Origin: Microbacterium invictum
Lineage (GTDB): Bacteria; Actinomycetota; Actinomycetes; Actinomycetales; Microbacteriaceae
Direction: 5' to 3'
Assembly: GCF_034421375.1 (NCBI RefSeq)
Contig: NZ_CP139779.1
Span: 930,001 to 994,000 of the forward strand
DNA length: 64,000 nucleotides
The translations under genes and the position numbers were made by a program. Shown here in pieces: positions 16,589-27,022 of this stretch (the stretch's first letter is position 1; every line of letters begins with the position of its first letter). The notes beneath the pieces are model-generated. The model worked only from the letters and a program-made list of their open reading frames with translations. It was not told the origin of the DNA and searched no databases.

Positions 16589-18825
16589 TGAAGTTCACCG
16601 ACGGGTTCTGGCAGCTGCGCCCCGGCGTCACCGCGCTCTACGCTTCCGAGGCGTACGACATCCGGCAGAAGGATGACGGTGTCGACGGCGCCGCACTCGA
16701 GATCACCGCGCCCACCCAGGTGATCGCCCGCCGGGGCGACGTGCTGAACCGCACCACCCTCACCACGACCATCTCTTCGCCGATCGAGGGTGTCATCCGG
16801 GTGCGGATCGCCCACCACGTCGGCGGCCGGTGGCACGGCGGGTTCGCGCTGCCGGGCGCGGGCGAGCGAGGCAGCGGTGCGGGAGTCGCCGACGCCGGCG
16901 CCGGCACGCTGGCCAGCGGTGCACTCACTGCCCGGATCGCGCCGGGCGCCCCGTGGGCGCTGTCGTTCGAGGTCGACGGCGTGCGGGTGACCGGCAGCGG
17001 CCACAAGGCGCAGGGGTTCGTGCGCCTGGGTGCCGAGGCCGCGGTCGAGCACGGCATCGTCGGGAACGCCCGCGCCGAGACCGGTGTGCCACCCGAGCGG
17101 GTCTTCGTCCACGAGCAGCTCGACCTGGGCGTCGGGGAGACCATTTACGGCCTCGGCGAGCGCTTCGGGCCGCTGGTGAAGAACGGGCAGACGATCGACA
17201 TCTGGAACGCCGACGGCGGCACCTCGAGCGAGCAGGCCTACAAGAACGTGCCGTTCTACCTCTCCTCGCGCGGGTACGGGCTGCTCGTCAACGATCCCGG
17301 GCACGTGTCGTTCGAAGTCGGGTCCGAGGCCGTCGAGCGGGTGCAGTTCAGCGTGCCCGGTGAGGTGCTGGAGTACTTCGTCTTCGCCGGCCCGACACCG
17401 AAGGACGTGCTGACCCGGTACACCGCGCTGACCGGCCGCGCTCCCGTCGTGCCCGCGTGGTCGTACGGCCCGTGGCTGTCGACGTCGTTCACGACCGACT
17501 ACGACGAGAAGACCGTCACCTCGTTCATCGAGGGGATGGCCGAGCGCGACATCCCGCTGTCGGTGTTCCACTTCGACTGCTTCTGGATGCGCGAGTTCAA
17601 CTGGTGCGACTTCGAGTGGGACCCCCGGGTCTTCCCCGATCCGGACGGCATGCTGCGTCGCCTTCACGACCGCGGGCTGAAGGTCTCGGTGTGGATCAAC
17701 CCCTACATCGCGCAGCGCTCGCCGTTGTTCGCCGACGCCGCCGCCGCGGACTACCTCGTGCAGCGCGGCGACGGGTCGGTGTGGCAGTGGGACCTCTGGC
17801 AGGCCGGGATGGGGCTGGTCGACTTCACCAATCCCGCCGCGGTGCGCTGGTACCAGGACAAGCTCCGTGCGCTCCTCGCGCAGGGCGTCGACTGCTTCAA
17901 GACCGACTTCGGCGAGCGGATCCCCACCGACGTCGTGTGGCACGACGGCTCCGACCCCGCCCGCATGCACAACCTCTATGCGCAGCTGTACAACCGCGCC
18001 GTCCACGACGTGCTCGTCGCCGAGCGCGGCGAGGGCGACGCGGTGCTGTTCGCCCGCTCGGCGACCGCCGGCGGCCAGACGATGCCGGTGCACTGGGGCG
18101 GTGACAACACCTCGACCTTCCCGTCGATGGCCGAGAGTCTTCGCGGCGGCCTGTCGCTGGCGATGAGCGGCTTCGCGCACTGGAGTCACGACATCGGCGG
18201 GTTCGAGGGCACCCCCGATCCGGCGGTGTTCAAGCGCTGGGTGGCCTTCGGGCTGCTCTCCAGCCACAGCCGCTTCCACGGGTCGGACTCGTACCGGGTG
18301 CCGTGGGCGTTCGACGACGAGGCCGTCGAGGTCACCCGGCGCTTCGCGAAGCTGAAGATGCGGCTCATGCCGTACCTCTTCCAGGCGGGGATCGACGCTG
18401 CCCGCACGGGGACGCCGATCATGCGGCCGATGCAGCTGGAGTTCCCGGATGACCCGGCGACGGCCTACCTCGACCGGCAGTACCTCCTCGGGCCCGACCT
18501 GCTCGTCGCTCCGGTGTTCTCGGCGTCGGGCGAGGTCGAGTTCTACCTGCCGGCGGGGGAGTGGACGAGCCTCCTCACCGGCGAGACGGTCAATGGCGGA
18601 GGGTGGCGGCGCGAGGTGCACGGGTTCGACAGCGTGCCGCTCTACGCCCGGCCGGGCGCGGTCATCCCGTGGGGGGCGCGCGACGACCGACCCGACTACG
18701 ACTATCACGACGGGCTGGCCGTCCGTGTGTTCACGGGTGGCAGCGGGACCCGCGAGGTGACGGTGACCGCTCCTGACGGCTCGTCGCGGACCTATAGCGT
18801 TGACCTGTCGGACGTGACCGGATGA
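16588..18825 (+). CDS. Alpha-xylosidase, GH31 (YicI type)
   Basis: The 745-residue glycoside hydrolase family 31 enzyme has nucleophile Asp440 in '[11 protein letters not shown]' and acid/base Asp506 in 'WGGDNTSTF'. Both sit 24 residues after their E. coli YicI counterparts, so the alignment is consistent. '[19 protein letters not shown]' is the YicI-type active-site region that favours alpha-xylosides. It should release xylose from isoprimeverose-like ends of xyloglucan oligosaccharides. There is no signal peptide, so it acts in the cytosol after uptake. Confidence 0.92.
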   Translation: MKFTDGFWQLRPGVTALYASEAYDIRQKDDGVDGAALEITAPTQVIARRGDVLNRTTLTTTISSPIEGVIRVRIAHHVGGRWHGGFALPGAGERGSGAGVADAGAGTLASGALTARIAPGAPWALSFEVDGVRVTGSGHKAQGFVRLGAEAAVEHGIVGNARAETGVPPERVFVHEQLDLGVGETIYGLGERFGPLVKNGQTIDIWNADGGTSSEQAYKNVPFYLSSRGYGLLVNDPGHVSFEVGSEAVERVQFSVPGEVLEYFVFAGPTPKDVLTRYTALTGRAPVVPAWSYGPWLSTSFTTDYDEKTVTSFIEGMAERDIPLSVFHFDCFWMREFNWCDFEWDPRVFPDPDGMLRRLHDRGLKVSVWINPYIAQRSPLFADAAAADYLVQRGDGSVWQWDLWQAGMGLVDFTNPAAVRWYQDKLRALLAQGVDCFKTDFGERIPTDVVWHDGSDPARMHNLYAQLYNRAVHDVLVAERGEGDAVLFARSATAGGQTMPVHWGGDNTSTFPSMAESLRGGLSLAMSGFAHWSHDIGGFEGTPDPAVFKRWVAFGLLSSHSRFHGSDSYRVPWAFDDEAVEVTRRFAKLKMRLMPYLFQAGIDAARTGTPIMRPMQLEFPDDPATAYLDRQYLLGPDLLVAPVFSASGEVEFYLPAGEWTSLLTGETVNGGGWRREVHGFDSVPLYARPGAVIPWGARDDRPDYDYHDGLAVRVFTGGSGTREVTVTAPDGSSRTYSVDLSDVTG

Positions 18826-20267
18826 CGGGAGACGATGTGGCCGAGGGACGAGCGGACTACCGCGACGCGGGGCTGGTGTTCCCGCCCGACTTCACCTTCG
18901 GCTCGGCGACCGCCTCGTACCAGATCGAGGGGGCGGCGGCGGAGGGCGGACGCGGCCCGTCCATCTGGGATACCTTCTCGAAGACCCCCGGAAAGGTGTG
19001 GAACGGCGACACCGGCGATGTCGCGTGCGACCACTACCACCGGTGGGAGAGCGACCTCGACCTGATGAAGGCCCTCGGGCTCGAGGCGTACCGCTTCTCG
19101 ATCGCGTGGCCCCGCATCATGCCGACGGGCACGGGCGAAGTGAATCAGGCGGGCCTGGACTTCTATGCGCGGCTCATTGATGGACTCCTCGCCCGCGGCA
19201 TCCGTCCGGTCGCCACCCTCTACCACTGGGATCTGCCCCAGGCTCTCGAGGATGCCGGGGGCTGGCCGGCGCGCGCGACGGTCGACGCCTTCGCGCGATA
19301 CGCCGAAGTGGTGGGCGCGGCGTTCGGGGATCGGGTGGACACCTGGACGACCCTGAACGAACCGTGGTGCTCCGCCTACCTCGGGTACGGCCAGGGCGGT
19401 CACGCGCCGGGCCGCCACGAGCCGGCCGCTGCTCTCGCCGCCGTGCACCACCTGAACCTCGCCCACGGTCGCGCGCTGCAGGCGCTGCGCGCGACCTCGA
19501 CCGGGTCGCCGGATTACTCCGTCACCCTCAACTTCCACGTGCTCCGCGGCGTCGGCGACGGCGCCGACGAGGCGATGCGGCGAATCGACGCGCTGGCCAA
19601 TCGGGCCTTCACCGGGCCGATGCTGCGCGGCGAGTACCCCGCCGATCTGCTGCAGGACACCGCGGCGGTGACCGACTGGGCGTTCGTGCAGGACGGCGAC
19701 CTCGGCGACATCCATCAGCCGATCGACGTGCTGGGCGTCAACTATTACTCGACCGCGACCGTGCGTCTGTGGGACGGTGTGTCGCCCAAGCAGATGAACG
19801 ACGGGCACAAGGGGGCCGCCGGGGGGACCGCGTGGCCGGGCAGCGACCAGGCCGTGGAGTTCGTCGAGCAGCCCGGGCCGTACACCGCCATGGGATGGAA
19901 CATCGCCCCCGAGGGGCTCGAGGAGCTCTTGGTGTCGCTGTCGGGGCAGTTCCCCGACCAGGCGCTCATGGTCACCGAGAACGGTGCCGCGTTCGACGAC
20001 GAGGTCGCCCCCGACGGGTCGGTTCCCGACCCCGAGCGCCGGGACTACCTGCGCCGGCACTTCACCGCGGCGCACCGGGCCATGGCGCGCGGCGTCGACC
20101 TCCGCGGCTACTTCGTCTGGTCGCTCATGGACAATTTCGAATGGGGCTACGGCTACGCCAAGCGGTTCGGCATCGTCCGGGTCGATTTCGACACGCTCGA
20201 GCGGACCGTCAAAGACAGCGGGCGGTGGTACCGGGAGCTCGTGCGCACCCGGGCGATCCCGGAGTGA
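18822..20267 (+). CDS. Beta-glucosidase / beta-glycosidase, GH1
   Basis: The 481-residue GH1 enzyme starts '[18 protein letters not shown]' after a short leader. It has acid/base Glu180 in 'TLNEPW' and nucleophile Glu386 in 'VTENGA'. It hydrolyses beta-glucosides in the cytosol. Its ATG overlaps the stop of the alpha-xylosidase (ATGA). After removal of xylose it could split the beta-1,4-glucan backbone, completing xyloglucan-oligosaccharide use. Beta-galactosidase or beta-fucosidase activity is also possible in this family. Confidence 0.93.
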   Translation: MTGDDVAEGRADYRDAGLVFPPDFTFGSATASYQIEGAAAEGGRGPSIWDTFSKTPGKVWNGDTGDVACDHYHRWESDLDLMKALGLEAYRFSIAWPRIMPTGTGEVNQAGLDFYARLIDGLLARGIRPVATLYHWDLPQALEDAGGWPARATVDAFARYAEVVGAAFGDRVDTWTTLNEPWCSAYLGYGQGGHAPGRHEPAAALAAVHHLNLAHGRALQALRATSTGSPDYSVTLNFHVLRGVGDGADEAMRRIDALANRAFTGPMLRGEYPADLLQDTAAVTDWAFVQDGDLGDIHQPIDVLGVNYYSTATVRLWDGVSPKQMNDGHKGAAGGTAWPGSDQAVEFVEQPGPYTAMGWNIAPEGLEELLVSLSGQFPDQALMVTENGAAFDDEVAPDGSVPDPERRDYLRRHFTAAHRAMARGVDLRGYFVWSLMDNFEWGYGYAKRFGIVRVDFDTLERTVKDSGRWYRELVRTRAIPE

Positions 20268-20320
20268 GCCCCCGGCGTTCCTTCAGCGCCGCTCCAGCGA
20301 ACCGGGCGTAGCCTGTCGGG

Positions 20321-20620
20321 GTGACCGAACTGCGCTTCACCGACGAGAAGGACGCCTCGCGGTACACCCTGCACCGCGGCGACGACCTCGTCAGCGTCCT
20401 CGACTACCGAGACGACGGCCGGACCGTCGCGATGACCCGGGCCTACACGATCCCGACCTTCCGCGGGAAGGGCTACGCCGGCGAACTTGTCGACAGGGCC
20501 GTTGCGCACCTCGAGGCCGCCGGCCGCCGACAGGTGATCCCGGTGTGCTGGTACGTCGCCGACTGGTTCGAGCTGCACCCCGACCGCGCGGGCATCCTGC
20601 GCCAGCGCTCCACCGCCTGA
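20321..20620 (+). CDS. GNAT-like acetyltransferase, short YjdJ/YidJ type
   Basis: The 99-residue protein has the core 'AYTIPTFRGKGYAGELVDRA', which matches the acetyl-CoA-binding RGKGYA motif of short GNAT (Gcn5-related) proteins. Family members of this length are single-domain and poorly characterised. GTG lies six bases after TAGCCT (20309-20314), the leaderless arrangement common in this window. Confidence 0.85.
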   Translation: MTELRFTDEKDASRYTLHRGDDLVSVLDYRDDGRTVAMTRAYTIPTFRGKGYAGELVDRAVAHLEAAGRRQVIPVCWYVADWFELHPDRAGILRQRSTA

Positions 20621-20663
20621 GGCACCTCCCGTCCTTCGCGCCACAGGCCCGTACACTGGCCCC

Positions 20664-21080
20664 GTGCGGCTCGAAGACGTCTTCTCCGGCGTGGCCGTCG
20701 CCTTCGAGGCGACCGGCGCCGCCGCGATGATCGTCGGTTTCGTCATCGCCCTCGTCCTGGGCGCCCGGTCGCTGCGGCGCGGCGAGGGAGGCCGGACGGC
20801 ATTCTCGGTGCTCCGCAACGCCCTCGGCTCGGCGATCCTGCTGGGCCTGGAGATCCTCGTCGCCGCCGATCTGATCCGCACGATCACCTCGAAGCCGTCC
20901 CTCGAGGACGCGCTGATCCTCGGCCTCATCGTGCTGATCCGAACCGTGCTGTCGATGTCGATCCAGATAGAGATCGAGGGCGTGCTGCCCTGGCGCCGCG
21001 CGTTGCTGACCAGCGGCGGGCAGATGCTCGGCGAGGCCGTCCGCCGAGACCGCGCGGCGCAGGCGGGCGCCGACCGATAG
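20664..21080 (+). CDS. DUF1622 family membrane protein
   Basis: The 138-residue protein has three hydrophobic helices (about residues 12-34, 51-70 and 82-98), with the conserved 'LGSAILLGLEILVAADLIRT' and 'VLIRTVLSMSIQIEIEG' of DUF1622. Function is unknown. GTG is six bases after TACACT (20652-20657), so it is probably transcribed alone as a leaderless message. Confidence 0.88.
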   Translation: MRLEDVFSGVAVAFEATGAAAMIVGFVIALVLGARSLRRGEGGRTAFSVLRNALGSAILLGLEILVAADLIRTITSKPSLEDALILGLIVLIRTVLSMSIQIEIEGVLPWRRALLTSGGQMLGEAVRRDRAAQAGADR

Positions 21081-21141
21081 CGAGGCCGCGGCCGCCCGTC
21101 AACCCCGCGCCGGGCGCCGATGCGGGGAGCAGGATGGCGGC

Positions 21142-21381
21142 ATGGACGACAAGGACCTGCCCGAGGGCGTCATCAACGCCGACCCCGCCGGGGGATACGG
21201 CGACCAGCACGACTCCGCCGCGGCCGAGCGCAGCAGCGCCGGCGCCGACTCCGAGGCCCTCGACCGGTCCGGTCTCGCCGTCAACCCCGAGACCATCGCC
21301 GACGGCGACGTCGAGAGCGACGCGCCGACGCAGGGTCTCGACCCCGACCTCTCCACCGACAACCAGACCGAGGAGGACTGA
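21142..21381 (+). CDS. Small acidic hypothetical protein
   Basis: The 79-residue protein is strongly acidic and has few hydrophobic residues ('DLPEGVINADPAGGYGDQHD', end 'DNQTEED'), so it is probably intrinsically disordered. Its TGA overlaps the ATG of the next acidic protein by one base, indicating coupled translation. I recognise no domain. Such short acidic proteins are common and uncharacterised in Microbacterium-like genomes. Confidence 0.7.
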   Translation: MDDKDLPEGVINADPAGGYGDQHDSAAAERSSAGADSEALDRSGLAVNPETIADGDVESDAPTQGLDPDLSTDNQTEED

Positions 21382-21698
21382 TGGCCGACGAGCGCGAACC
21401 CGACCACGAGGCCGTGGGCATCGGTGTGCCTCCGGCCGAGCCGCTGCAGGCGCCCGAGGGTGCGTCCTCCGCGTCCGACGCCGACGAATCGGCTGACGCG
21501 GCAGCGTCCGGGGCCGACGGCGATGTCGCCGAGCGTGCCGTCGCGGCGGCCGAGGCGCGGGCGACGGCGTCCGAACCCGAGCCCGAGAAGGTGGAGGAGG
21601 ACGTGCGCGAGCGTGTCGAAGACGTCGGCGGCCAGGCCTCCGACGACGAGGTCGACGATCTGGCCGAGCAGGTGACGACCGGGGACGAAGAGGCCTGA
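21381..21698 (+). CDS. Acidic Ala/Glu-rich hypothetical protein
   Basis: The 105-residue protein is rich in Ala, Asp and Glu. After a Ser/Ala/Asp-rich first half, residues about 55-95 ('ERAVAAAEARATA', 'VEEDVRERVEDVGG') could form a short helix. It is coupled to the preceding acidic gene and convergent with a hydrolase gene four bases downstream. No domain is recognised. Confidence 0.7.
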   Translation: MADEREPDHEAVGIGVPPAEPLQAPEGASSASDADESADAAASGADGDVAERAVAAAEARATASEPEPEKVEEDVRERVEDVGGQASDDEVDDLAEQVTTGDEEA

Positions 21699-21702
21699 GG
21701 CG

Positions 21703-22464
21703 TCACCGATCTGCGAGGAACTCGCGGATCACCATCGCGGTCGGGCGGGCGTTCCGGATCATGGTCTCGTGGCCGAACTCGGCGACCTCGCGCAGACGTG
21801 CGTCGGGGAGCGCGTCGGTGAGCTGCCGGGCCCACTCCACCGGTACGAGGATGTCGCGCTCGCCGCGGATCACGAGGGCCGGTGCGCTCACCCGCTGAGC
21901 GGTCTCCTCGGGTCGGTGAGACATCACCGCGCGCACCTTGTCGAGAAGGCGCGGGCCGGCCCGCAGGTATTCGCGAGCCCCGACGGCGATCACGCGCGGG
22001 CTCTCGGGGATGATGTCGCGGATCAGCCGCCACAGCTGGCGGAGGGTCGATCGCGCTCCCGGCTCGACGGTCGGGCCGACGAGCACCAGCGCGTCGACGA
22101 GCTGCGGGTGTCGCGCGGCGACCTCGAGCGCGACCTGGGCCCCCATGGAGTGGCCGAGAACGACGGTGCGCGCGTCCTCTTCGCCGGCGGTCAGATCGGC
22201 GAGGTAGGCGGCGACGACGTCGGCGTTCTCCTCCATCGACAGCACGCGCCCCGGTTCGGGCGTGTCCCCGTAGCCCGGCAGGTCGACCGCGACCACGCGG
22301 CCGATGTCGTCGAGCAGGTCGGCGAGCTCGGCGAACGCCGACCGCCCCATGCCGATGCCGTAGATGAGGACGAAGAGGTCGCGGCCCCCGCCGGACTCCT
22401 GCGCGACGAGGGTCGCCCCGGCGTGGGTGAACCGCTCGATCGCGAAGGAGGGGGCGTCGCTCAT
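21703..22464 (-). CDS. Alpha/beta hydrolase
   Basis: The 253-residue protein has the alpha/beta hydrolase layout: 'VLIYGIGMGRSAF' in the oxyanion-hole position, 'VVAVDLPGYGDT', nucleophile elbow 'VVLGHSMGAQVAL', acid 'VIRGERDILVP' and 'FGHETMI' supplying the His. Substrate is unknown; epoxide hydrolase, lipase and haloperoxidase-like enzymes share this pattern. It is divergent from sbcD, with 89 bases between start codons. Confidence 0.88.
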   Translation of the reverse strand: MSDAPSFAIERFTHAGATLVAQESGGGRDLFVLIYGIGMGRSAFAELADLLDDIGRVVAVDLPGYGDTPEPGRVLSMEENADVVAAYLADLTAGEEDARTVVLGHSMGAQVALEVAARHPQLVDALVLVGPTVEPGARSTLRQLWRLIRDIIPESPRVIAVGAREYLRAGPRLLDKVRAVMSHRPEETAQRVSAPALVIRGERDILVPVEWARQLTDALPDARLREVAEFGHETMIRNARPTAMVIREFLADR

Positions 22465-22553
22465 TGCTCCCGACCCTAGGCGAGCAGGGTGTTCTCGGCG
22501 AACCGCGGGGGTGGAGCGGGGCGATGTCGGCGGCTGCGCTTACGGTGTGGGAC

Positions 22554-23708
22554 ATGCGGATCCTGCACACCTCGGACTGGCACATCGGGCGGTCGTTCCA
22601 CGGCCATTCCACCCTCGATGCGCTGCGCGGGGTGCTCGACGCCCTCATCGCCCAGGTGCATGAGCACGACGTCGACCTGGTCGTCGTGGCGGGGGACGTC
22701 TTCGACTCGGCCGCTCCCGCAGCCGACTGCTATCGGCTGCTCACCGACGCGCTGCGCGGCATCAGCGACGCCGGTGCCCGGGTGATCGTCACAAGCGGCA
22801 ACCACGACTCCGCGGCGCGGCTGGGATTCCAGGCGGGACTGCTGCGCGACGGCATCCACGTCCTCACCGATCCGGCCGCGATCGGCACCCCCGTGACGAT
22901 CGACGACGAGCACGGTCCTGTCCACGTCTACGGGGTTCCCTTCCTCGAGCCCTCGCTCGTTCGCCACCTCTGGCCCGGGGTGGAGGTCCGCTCGCAGGCG
23001 CAGGCTCTGGACCAGGCGCTCGGTCTCATCCGCGCCGACCTCGCCGACCGCGGGGGTCGGTCGGTGGCGATCGCGCACTGCTTCGCCGCGGGGGTGGAGC
23101 CGACATCCGGCCTGGAGCGCGACATCCAGCAGGGTGGGCTCGACGTGGTTCCGCTCGCGGCGTTCGACGGGATCGACTACGTCGCCCTCGGGCACATCCA
23201 CGGGCGTCAGCGCCTCTCCGACGCGGTCCGCTACGCCGGGGCGCCCCTGCACTACAGCTTCGGCGAGGCCGACAAGCCGCGCGGCTCGTGGCTCGTCGAC
23301 CTCGACGCCGCGGGCCTCGCCGCCGTCACGTGGCTGGATCTTCCCGTGCCCCGTCGACTGGTCACGCTCCGCGGGCGGCTCGACGACCTCCTCACCGCCC
23401 CAGCGCACGCCGAGATCGAGGACGCCTGGGTGTGCGTGCAGTACACCGACCCGACCCCGCAGAGCGATCCGATGCGACGGCTGCTGTCGCGCTTCCCGTA
23501 CTGCGCCACCGTCATGCACACCCCCGAGGGGGCGCGGGCGGACGACGGGTCGACCTATGCGCGGCGCGTGCGCGCGGCCCGCAATGATCGCGAGCTGATC
23601 GACGCCTTCCTCGCCCACGTCCGCGACGGCGAGGGCGCGACCGAGCGGGAGCGCGAGATCATCGCCGAGGTCGTCGACGAGCGGGTCGCCGCAGAGGTCA
23701 GCGCGTGA
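22554..23708 (+). CDS. sbcD: Exonuclease SbcD (Mre11-like subunit)
   Basis: The 384-residue calcineurin-type phosphoesterase begins 'MRILHTSDWHIGRSFHG', with metal ligands Asp and His, followed by 'VVVAGDVFDSA' and 'VTSGNHDSA'. It is the nuclease subunit that with SbcC cuts hairpins and blocked DNA ends. ATG 22554 starts the motif directly and lies seven bases after TACGGT (22541-22546), so the upstream extension to 22464 is not needed. Its TGA overlaps the GTG of sbcC. Confidence 0.95.
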   Translation: MRILHTSDWHIGRSFHGHSTLDALRGVLDALIAQVHEHDVDLVVVAGDVFDSAAPAADCYRLLTDALRGISDAGARVIVTSGNHDSAARLGFQAGLLRDGIHVLTDPAAIGTPVTIDDEHGPVHVYGVPFLEPSLVRHLWPGVEVRSQAQALDQALGLIRADLADRGGRSVAIAHCFAAGVEPTSGLERDIQQGGLDVVPLAAFDGIDYVALGHIHGRQRLSDAVRYAGAPLHYSFGEADKPRGSWLVDLDAAGLAAVTWLDLPVPRRLVTLRGRLDDLLTAPAHAEIEDAWVCVQYTDPTPQSDPMRRLLSRFPYCATVMHTPEGARADDGSTYARRVRAARNDRELIDAFLAHVRDGEGATEREREIIAEVVDERVAAEVSA

Positions 23709-26700
23709 AGCTGCATCGCGTCGAGCTCGAGGGGTTCGGACCCTTCCGCGAGCGTCAGGTGGTCGATTTCGACGCCTTCGAGGCGGACGGCATCTTCCTC
23801 ATCTCCGGCCGCACCGGGGCGGGCAAGTCCAGCGTGCTCGACGGTGTCTGCTTCGCCCTGTACGGCGGCGTTCCTCGCTACGACGGCACCGAGAAGCGGC
23901 TGCGCAGCGATCACTGCGGACCGGATGACCCGACGAGCGTCGCGGTGGAGTTCACCGCCGCGGGTCGGCGCTTCCGGGTGAGGCGGTCGCCCGATTACCC
24001 GCGACGCAAGCGCCGGGGAGAGGGCTACACCGTCGTCGCGGCCGATGCCGAACTCGCCGAGCTCGTCGACGGCGCATGGCGGGGGCTCGCGAGCGGACCG
24101 CGGCACGTGGGTCTCGAGCTCGACGAGATCCTGGGCCTCAGCCAGCAGCAGTTCCTGCAGGTGATCCTCCTCGCCCAGAATCGATTCGCCGAGTTCCTGC
24201 TCGCCAAGAACGACGATCGTCAGAAGCTGCTGCGGCGCCTGTTCGGCACGCGCACCTTCGAGGACTACCTCCACGCCTTCGAGGAGCGACGTCGCGCGAC
24301 CGAGCGCGACGTCGCCGACGCGACCGGCGCGGCTGCGCTCCTCCTCGGCGAGGCGGAACGCCTGGTTCCCGACGGCGCGTCGGGCGACCTCGACCGAGAG
24401 GCCGCCGCGGCGCCCCGCGACGCCGCGGGATCGTCCGCGGTGGGCGCGCGGTTCGACGCGGTCGAGCGCGGCGCGCAGCGCGCGGACTACCGCGCCGAGA
24501 CTCTTCGAAACGCCCGGGACGCGGCCGAGGCGGCGCACCGTCGTGCCGAGGATCACCACCTCGCGATGCGTCGCCTGCGGCAGATGCAGGAGGACCGGGA
24601 GCGCTCGCGCGCCGCGCTGGCGGCGCTGGACGCCGAGGCGCCCGTCATCGACGTCGCACGACGCGAACTCGCCGCTGCGCACGATGCCGAGGGCCTCCGT
24701 GCACCGCTCGATGCGGCGGCTGTCGCCCATGCCGACCGGTCTTCCGCCGAGGCGGCGGTCCAGGCGCTCGTCGACGACCTCGGCTCCGCCGCCGAAGACG
24801 GCGACCTTCCCTCGTTCTCGCTCGAGGCGCTCGACGCTCTCGTGCGTCAGCTCACCGGCGACCTCGCGGTCTCGCGTGACGCCGAGGCGACCGAGAAGGG
24901 GATGGATGCCGCCGAGCAGGCGTTCGCCGACGACGTCGCCCGCGTTCGGGGCGAGGAAGAGCTCATCGCCCGTCTCGACGCCGATCGGGCGCGGATCCCC
25001 GCTCAGCGGGCCGTCGTCGAGAGCGAGCTCGCCCCCGTGCGCGACGCCGCCGCCGGACGGGATGCGGCGCGAATCCGCCTCGACGAGGCACGCGCGCGCC
25101 GCAAGGCTGCGGCCGAGGCCGTCGGGCTCGCCGAGCGCGCGGTGGTCGCCGAGCAGGCAGCGCTCGCCGCCGCCGAGGCCGCGGCGGGGGCGAATGAGGC
25201 CGTGGTCTCGCTGCTGCGCCGCCGGGCTGCAGACCGAGCCGGGTCGCTCGCCGCCGGCCTCGTCGAGGGAGAGCCGTGCCCGGTGTGCGGGTCGGCCGAG
25301 CACCCGCATCCGGCGGAACCGACGGGCGACCCCGTCTCCGACGACGACATCGCCCGTGCCGAGGCGGGGCAGCAGCAGGCGGGGAAGCGGGCGCGTCGCG
25401 CCGCCGAGGAGTTCCGGGCGGCCCGCGATGCGGAGGCACAGGCCGCGGCCCGCGCGGGGGGCCTCGATCTCGACGCCGCGACGACTGCGGTGGCCGAGGC
25501 CGAGGCGGCGTTCGCCGCCGCCACCGCCGCCGTCGCCGAGCGCGATCGGCTGCTGGCCACCCTCGAGACGCTCGGCCTCCTCGAGGCCGAGGCGGCGCAG
25601 GAGCGGGAGCGCCTCACGGCCCACCTGGCGGCGTTGCGCGAGGACGTGTCGGCCCGCGAAGCGGAGCTGCGAGAGAAGCGCCGCGTGGTCGCCGCGGCGC
25701 GCGGCGACCACGACTCCGTCGCCGCGCGCGTCGCGGCCTTGACCCGTCGATGCGACCGTGCGACACGTCTCGCCGCGGCACGACGGGCGGCCCTGACCGC
25801 CGCCGCGGCGGCGGATCGCGCCGCGACCGACCGCGACGGCCGCGTCGCGGCATCGGGCTTTGACGACGCCGCGGCGGCGCGCGAGGCACTGCGGACCGCT
25901 TCGGAGCGCGACGCACTCGACGAGCGCATTCGCACCCATCAGGCCGCCTTCCACGCCGAGCGCGACCGGCTCCGCGACCTCGAGCTCGCGCTCGCCGGGG
26001 AGCCCGAGGAGTTCGTCGACGTCTCCGCCGCGGAGTCCGCCCTCGTCGCCGCCCGCGACGCGTGGATGGCTGCCGTCGACGCGGCCGCCGACGCCACCGG
26101 CACCGCCGAACGACTCCGCGCGCTGCTCGGCCGCGCTCGTGTGGCCCTCGGCGAGGTCGCCGGTCTCGCCGAGGAGCATCACGTGATCGCACGTCTCGCC
26201 GACACCGTCGCCGGCCGCGCGCCGAACACCCACCGGATGACACTCGAATCCTTCGTCCTCGCCGCAGAGCTCGAAGAGATCGTCGCCGCGGCGAATCTCC
26301 GTCTCGGCGACATGTCGTCGGGTCGGTATCAACTGCGTCACACCGACGCGCTCGCCGCGCGCGGTGCCGCGTCGGGCCTCGGCCTCGAGATCCTCGACGC
26401 GCACACGGGTGCCGCCCGTCCCGCGCACTCCCTGTCGGGCGGCGAGACCTTCCTCGCGTCGCTCGCGCTCGCGCTCGGGCTTGCCGAGGTCGTCACCGCC
26501 CGCGCCGGCGGCGTGCGCCTGGACACCCTGTTCATCGACGAGGGCTTCGGCTCCCTCGACGACGACACCCTCGAGCTGGCCATGGCGACGCTCGACGAGC
26601 TCCGCCAGGGCGGGCGCACCGTCGGACTCATCAGCCACGTCGCGTCGATGAAGGAGCGCATCCCCGCGCAGCTGCACGTGCGGGCCACCCCGCAGGGGCC

Positions 26701-26749
26701 GAGCGTCATCCGACAGGACGCCGCGGCGGCGGCATCCCTCCCGGTCTGA
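23705..26749 (+). CDS. sbcC: Exonuclease SbcC (Rad50-like SMC ATPase)
   Basis: The 1014-residue ATPase has Walker A 'SGRTGAGKSS' near residue 40 and long Ala/Glu/Arg-rich coiled coils on both sides of the zinc-hook 'CPVC' (residues 525-528). Near the end come signature 'LSGGE' (about 909) and Walker B 'LFIDEGFGSLD' (about 940). With SbcD it forms the ATP-dependent complex that processes DNA ends and palindromes. GTG start overlaps the sbcD stop. Its length is typical for actinobacterial SbcC. Confidence 0.95.
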   Translation: MKLHRVELEGFGPFRERQVVDFDAFEADGIFLISGRTGAGKSSVLDGVCFALYGGVPRYDGTEKRLRSDHCGPDDPTSVAVEFTAAGRRFRVRRSPDYPRRKRRGEGYTVVAADAELAELVDGAWRGLASGPRHVGLELDEILGLSQQQFLQVILLAQNRFAEFLLAKNDDRQKLLRRLFGTRTFEDYLHAFEERRRATERDVADATGAAALLLGEAERLVPDGASGDLDREAAAAPRDAAGSSAVGARFDAVERGAQRADYRAETLRNARDAAEAAHRRAEDHHLAMRRLRQMQEDRERSRAALAALDAEAPVIDVARRELAAAHDAEGLRAPLDAAAVAHADRSSAEAAVQALVDDLGSAAEDGDLPSFSLEALDALVRQLTGDLAVSRDAEATEKGMDAAEQAFADDVARVRGEEELIARLDADRARIPAQRAVVESELAPVRDAAAGRDAARIRLDEARARRKAAAEAVGLAERAVVAEQAALAAAEAAAGANEAVVSLLRRRAADRAGSLAAGLVEGEPCPVCGSAEHPHPAEPTGDPVSDDDIARAEAGQQQAGKRARRAAEEFRAARDAEAQAAARAGGLDLDAATTAVAEAEAAFAAATAAVAERDRLLATLETLGLLEAEAAQERERLTAHLAALREDVSAREAELREKRRVVAAARGDHDSVAARVAALTRRCDRATRLAAARRAALTAAAAADRAATDRDGRVAASGFDDAAAAREALRTASERDALDERIRTHQAAFHAERDRLRDLELALAGEPEEFVDVSAAESALVAARDAWMAAVDAAADATGTAERLRALLGRARVALGEVAGLAEEHHVIARLADTVAGRAPNTHRMTLESFVLAAELEEIVAAANLRLGDMSSGRYQLRHTDALAARGAASGLGLEILDAHTGAARPAHSLSGGETFLASLALALGLAEVVTARAGGVRLDTLFIDEGFGSLDDDTLELAMATLDELRQGGRTVGLISHVASMKERIPAQLHVRATPQGPSVIRQDAAAAASLPV

Positions 26750-26833
26750 TCGCCCCATCCCCGCTTTCGAGGCCGGTCTCACCCAGCGGCGCAAGAGGCT
26801 CCTCGCCCCCACTACCCGGCGTAGTCTGGTCCG

Positions 26834-27022
26834 GTGAACAAGGGCACGATCTGGACCATCCTCGGAGTGATCGTCGCGATCCTGATCGCGTGGTTCCTCG
26901 TCAACATCCTCTTCTCGGTGCTGGCATTCGTGTTCAAGCTCGCCGTGGTCGCCGTCGTGGCGGTGATCGTCTTCTTCGTCCTCCGCGCCGTCTTCACCCG
27001 GGACGGGTCGGAGCGGCCGTGA
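26834..27022 (+). CDS. Small hydrophobic membrane protein
   Basis: The 62-residue protein is almost entirely hydrophobic between residues 6 and 52, enough for two closely spaced membrane helices. A short basic tail 'RAVFTRDGSERP' follows. GTG lies five bases after TAGTCT (26823-26828). Its TGA overlaps the start of the MFS transporter (GTGA), suggesting co-expression with it. The family is not recognised. Confidence 0.7.
   Translation: MNKGTIWTILGVIVAILIAWFLVNILFSVLAFVFKLAVVAVVAVIVFFVLRAVFTRDGSERP

Noticed and set aside
23555..26812. 1085-codon open frame antisense to sbcC
   Set aside because: It is a GC-bias shadow: composition is unlike a real protein and sbcC on the plus strand has clear motifs throughout.
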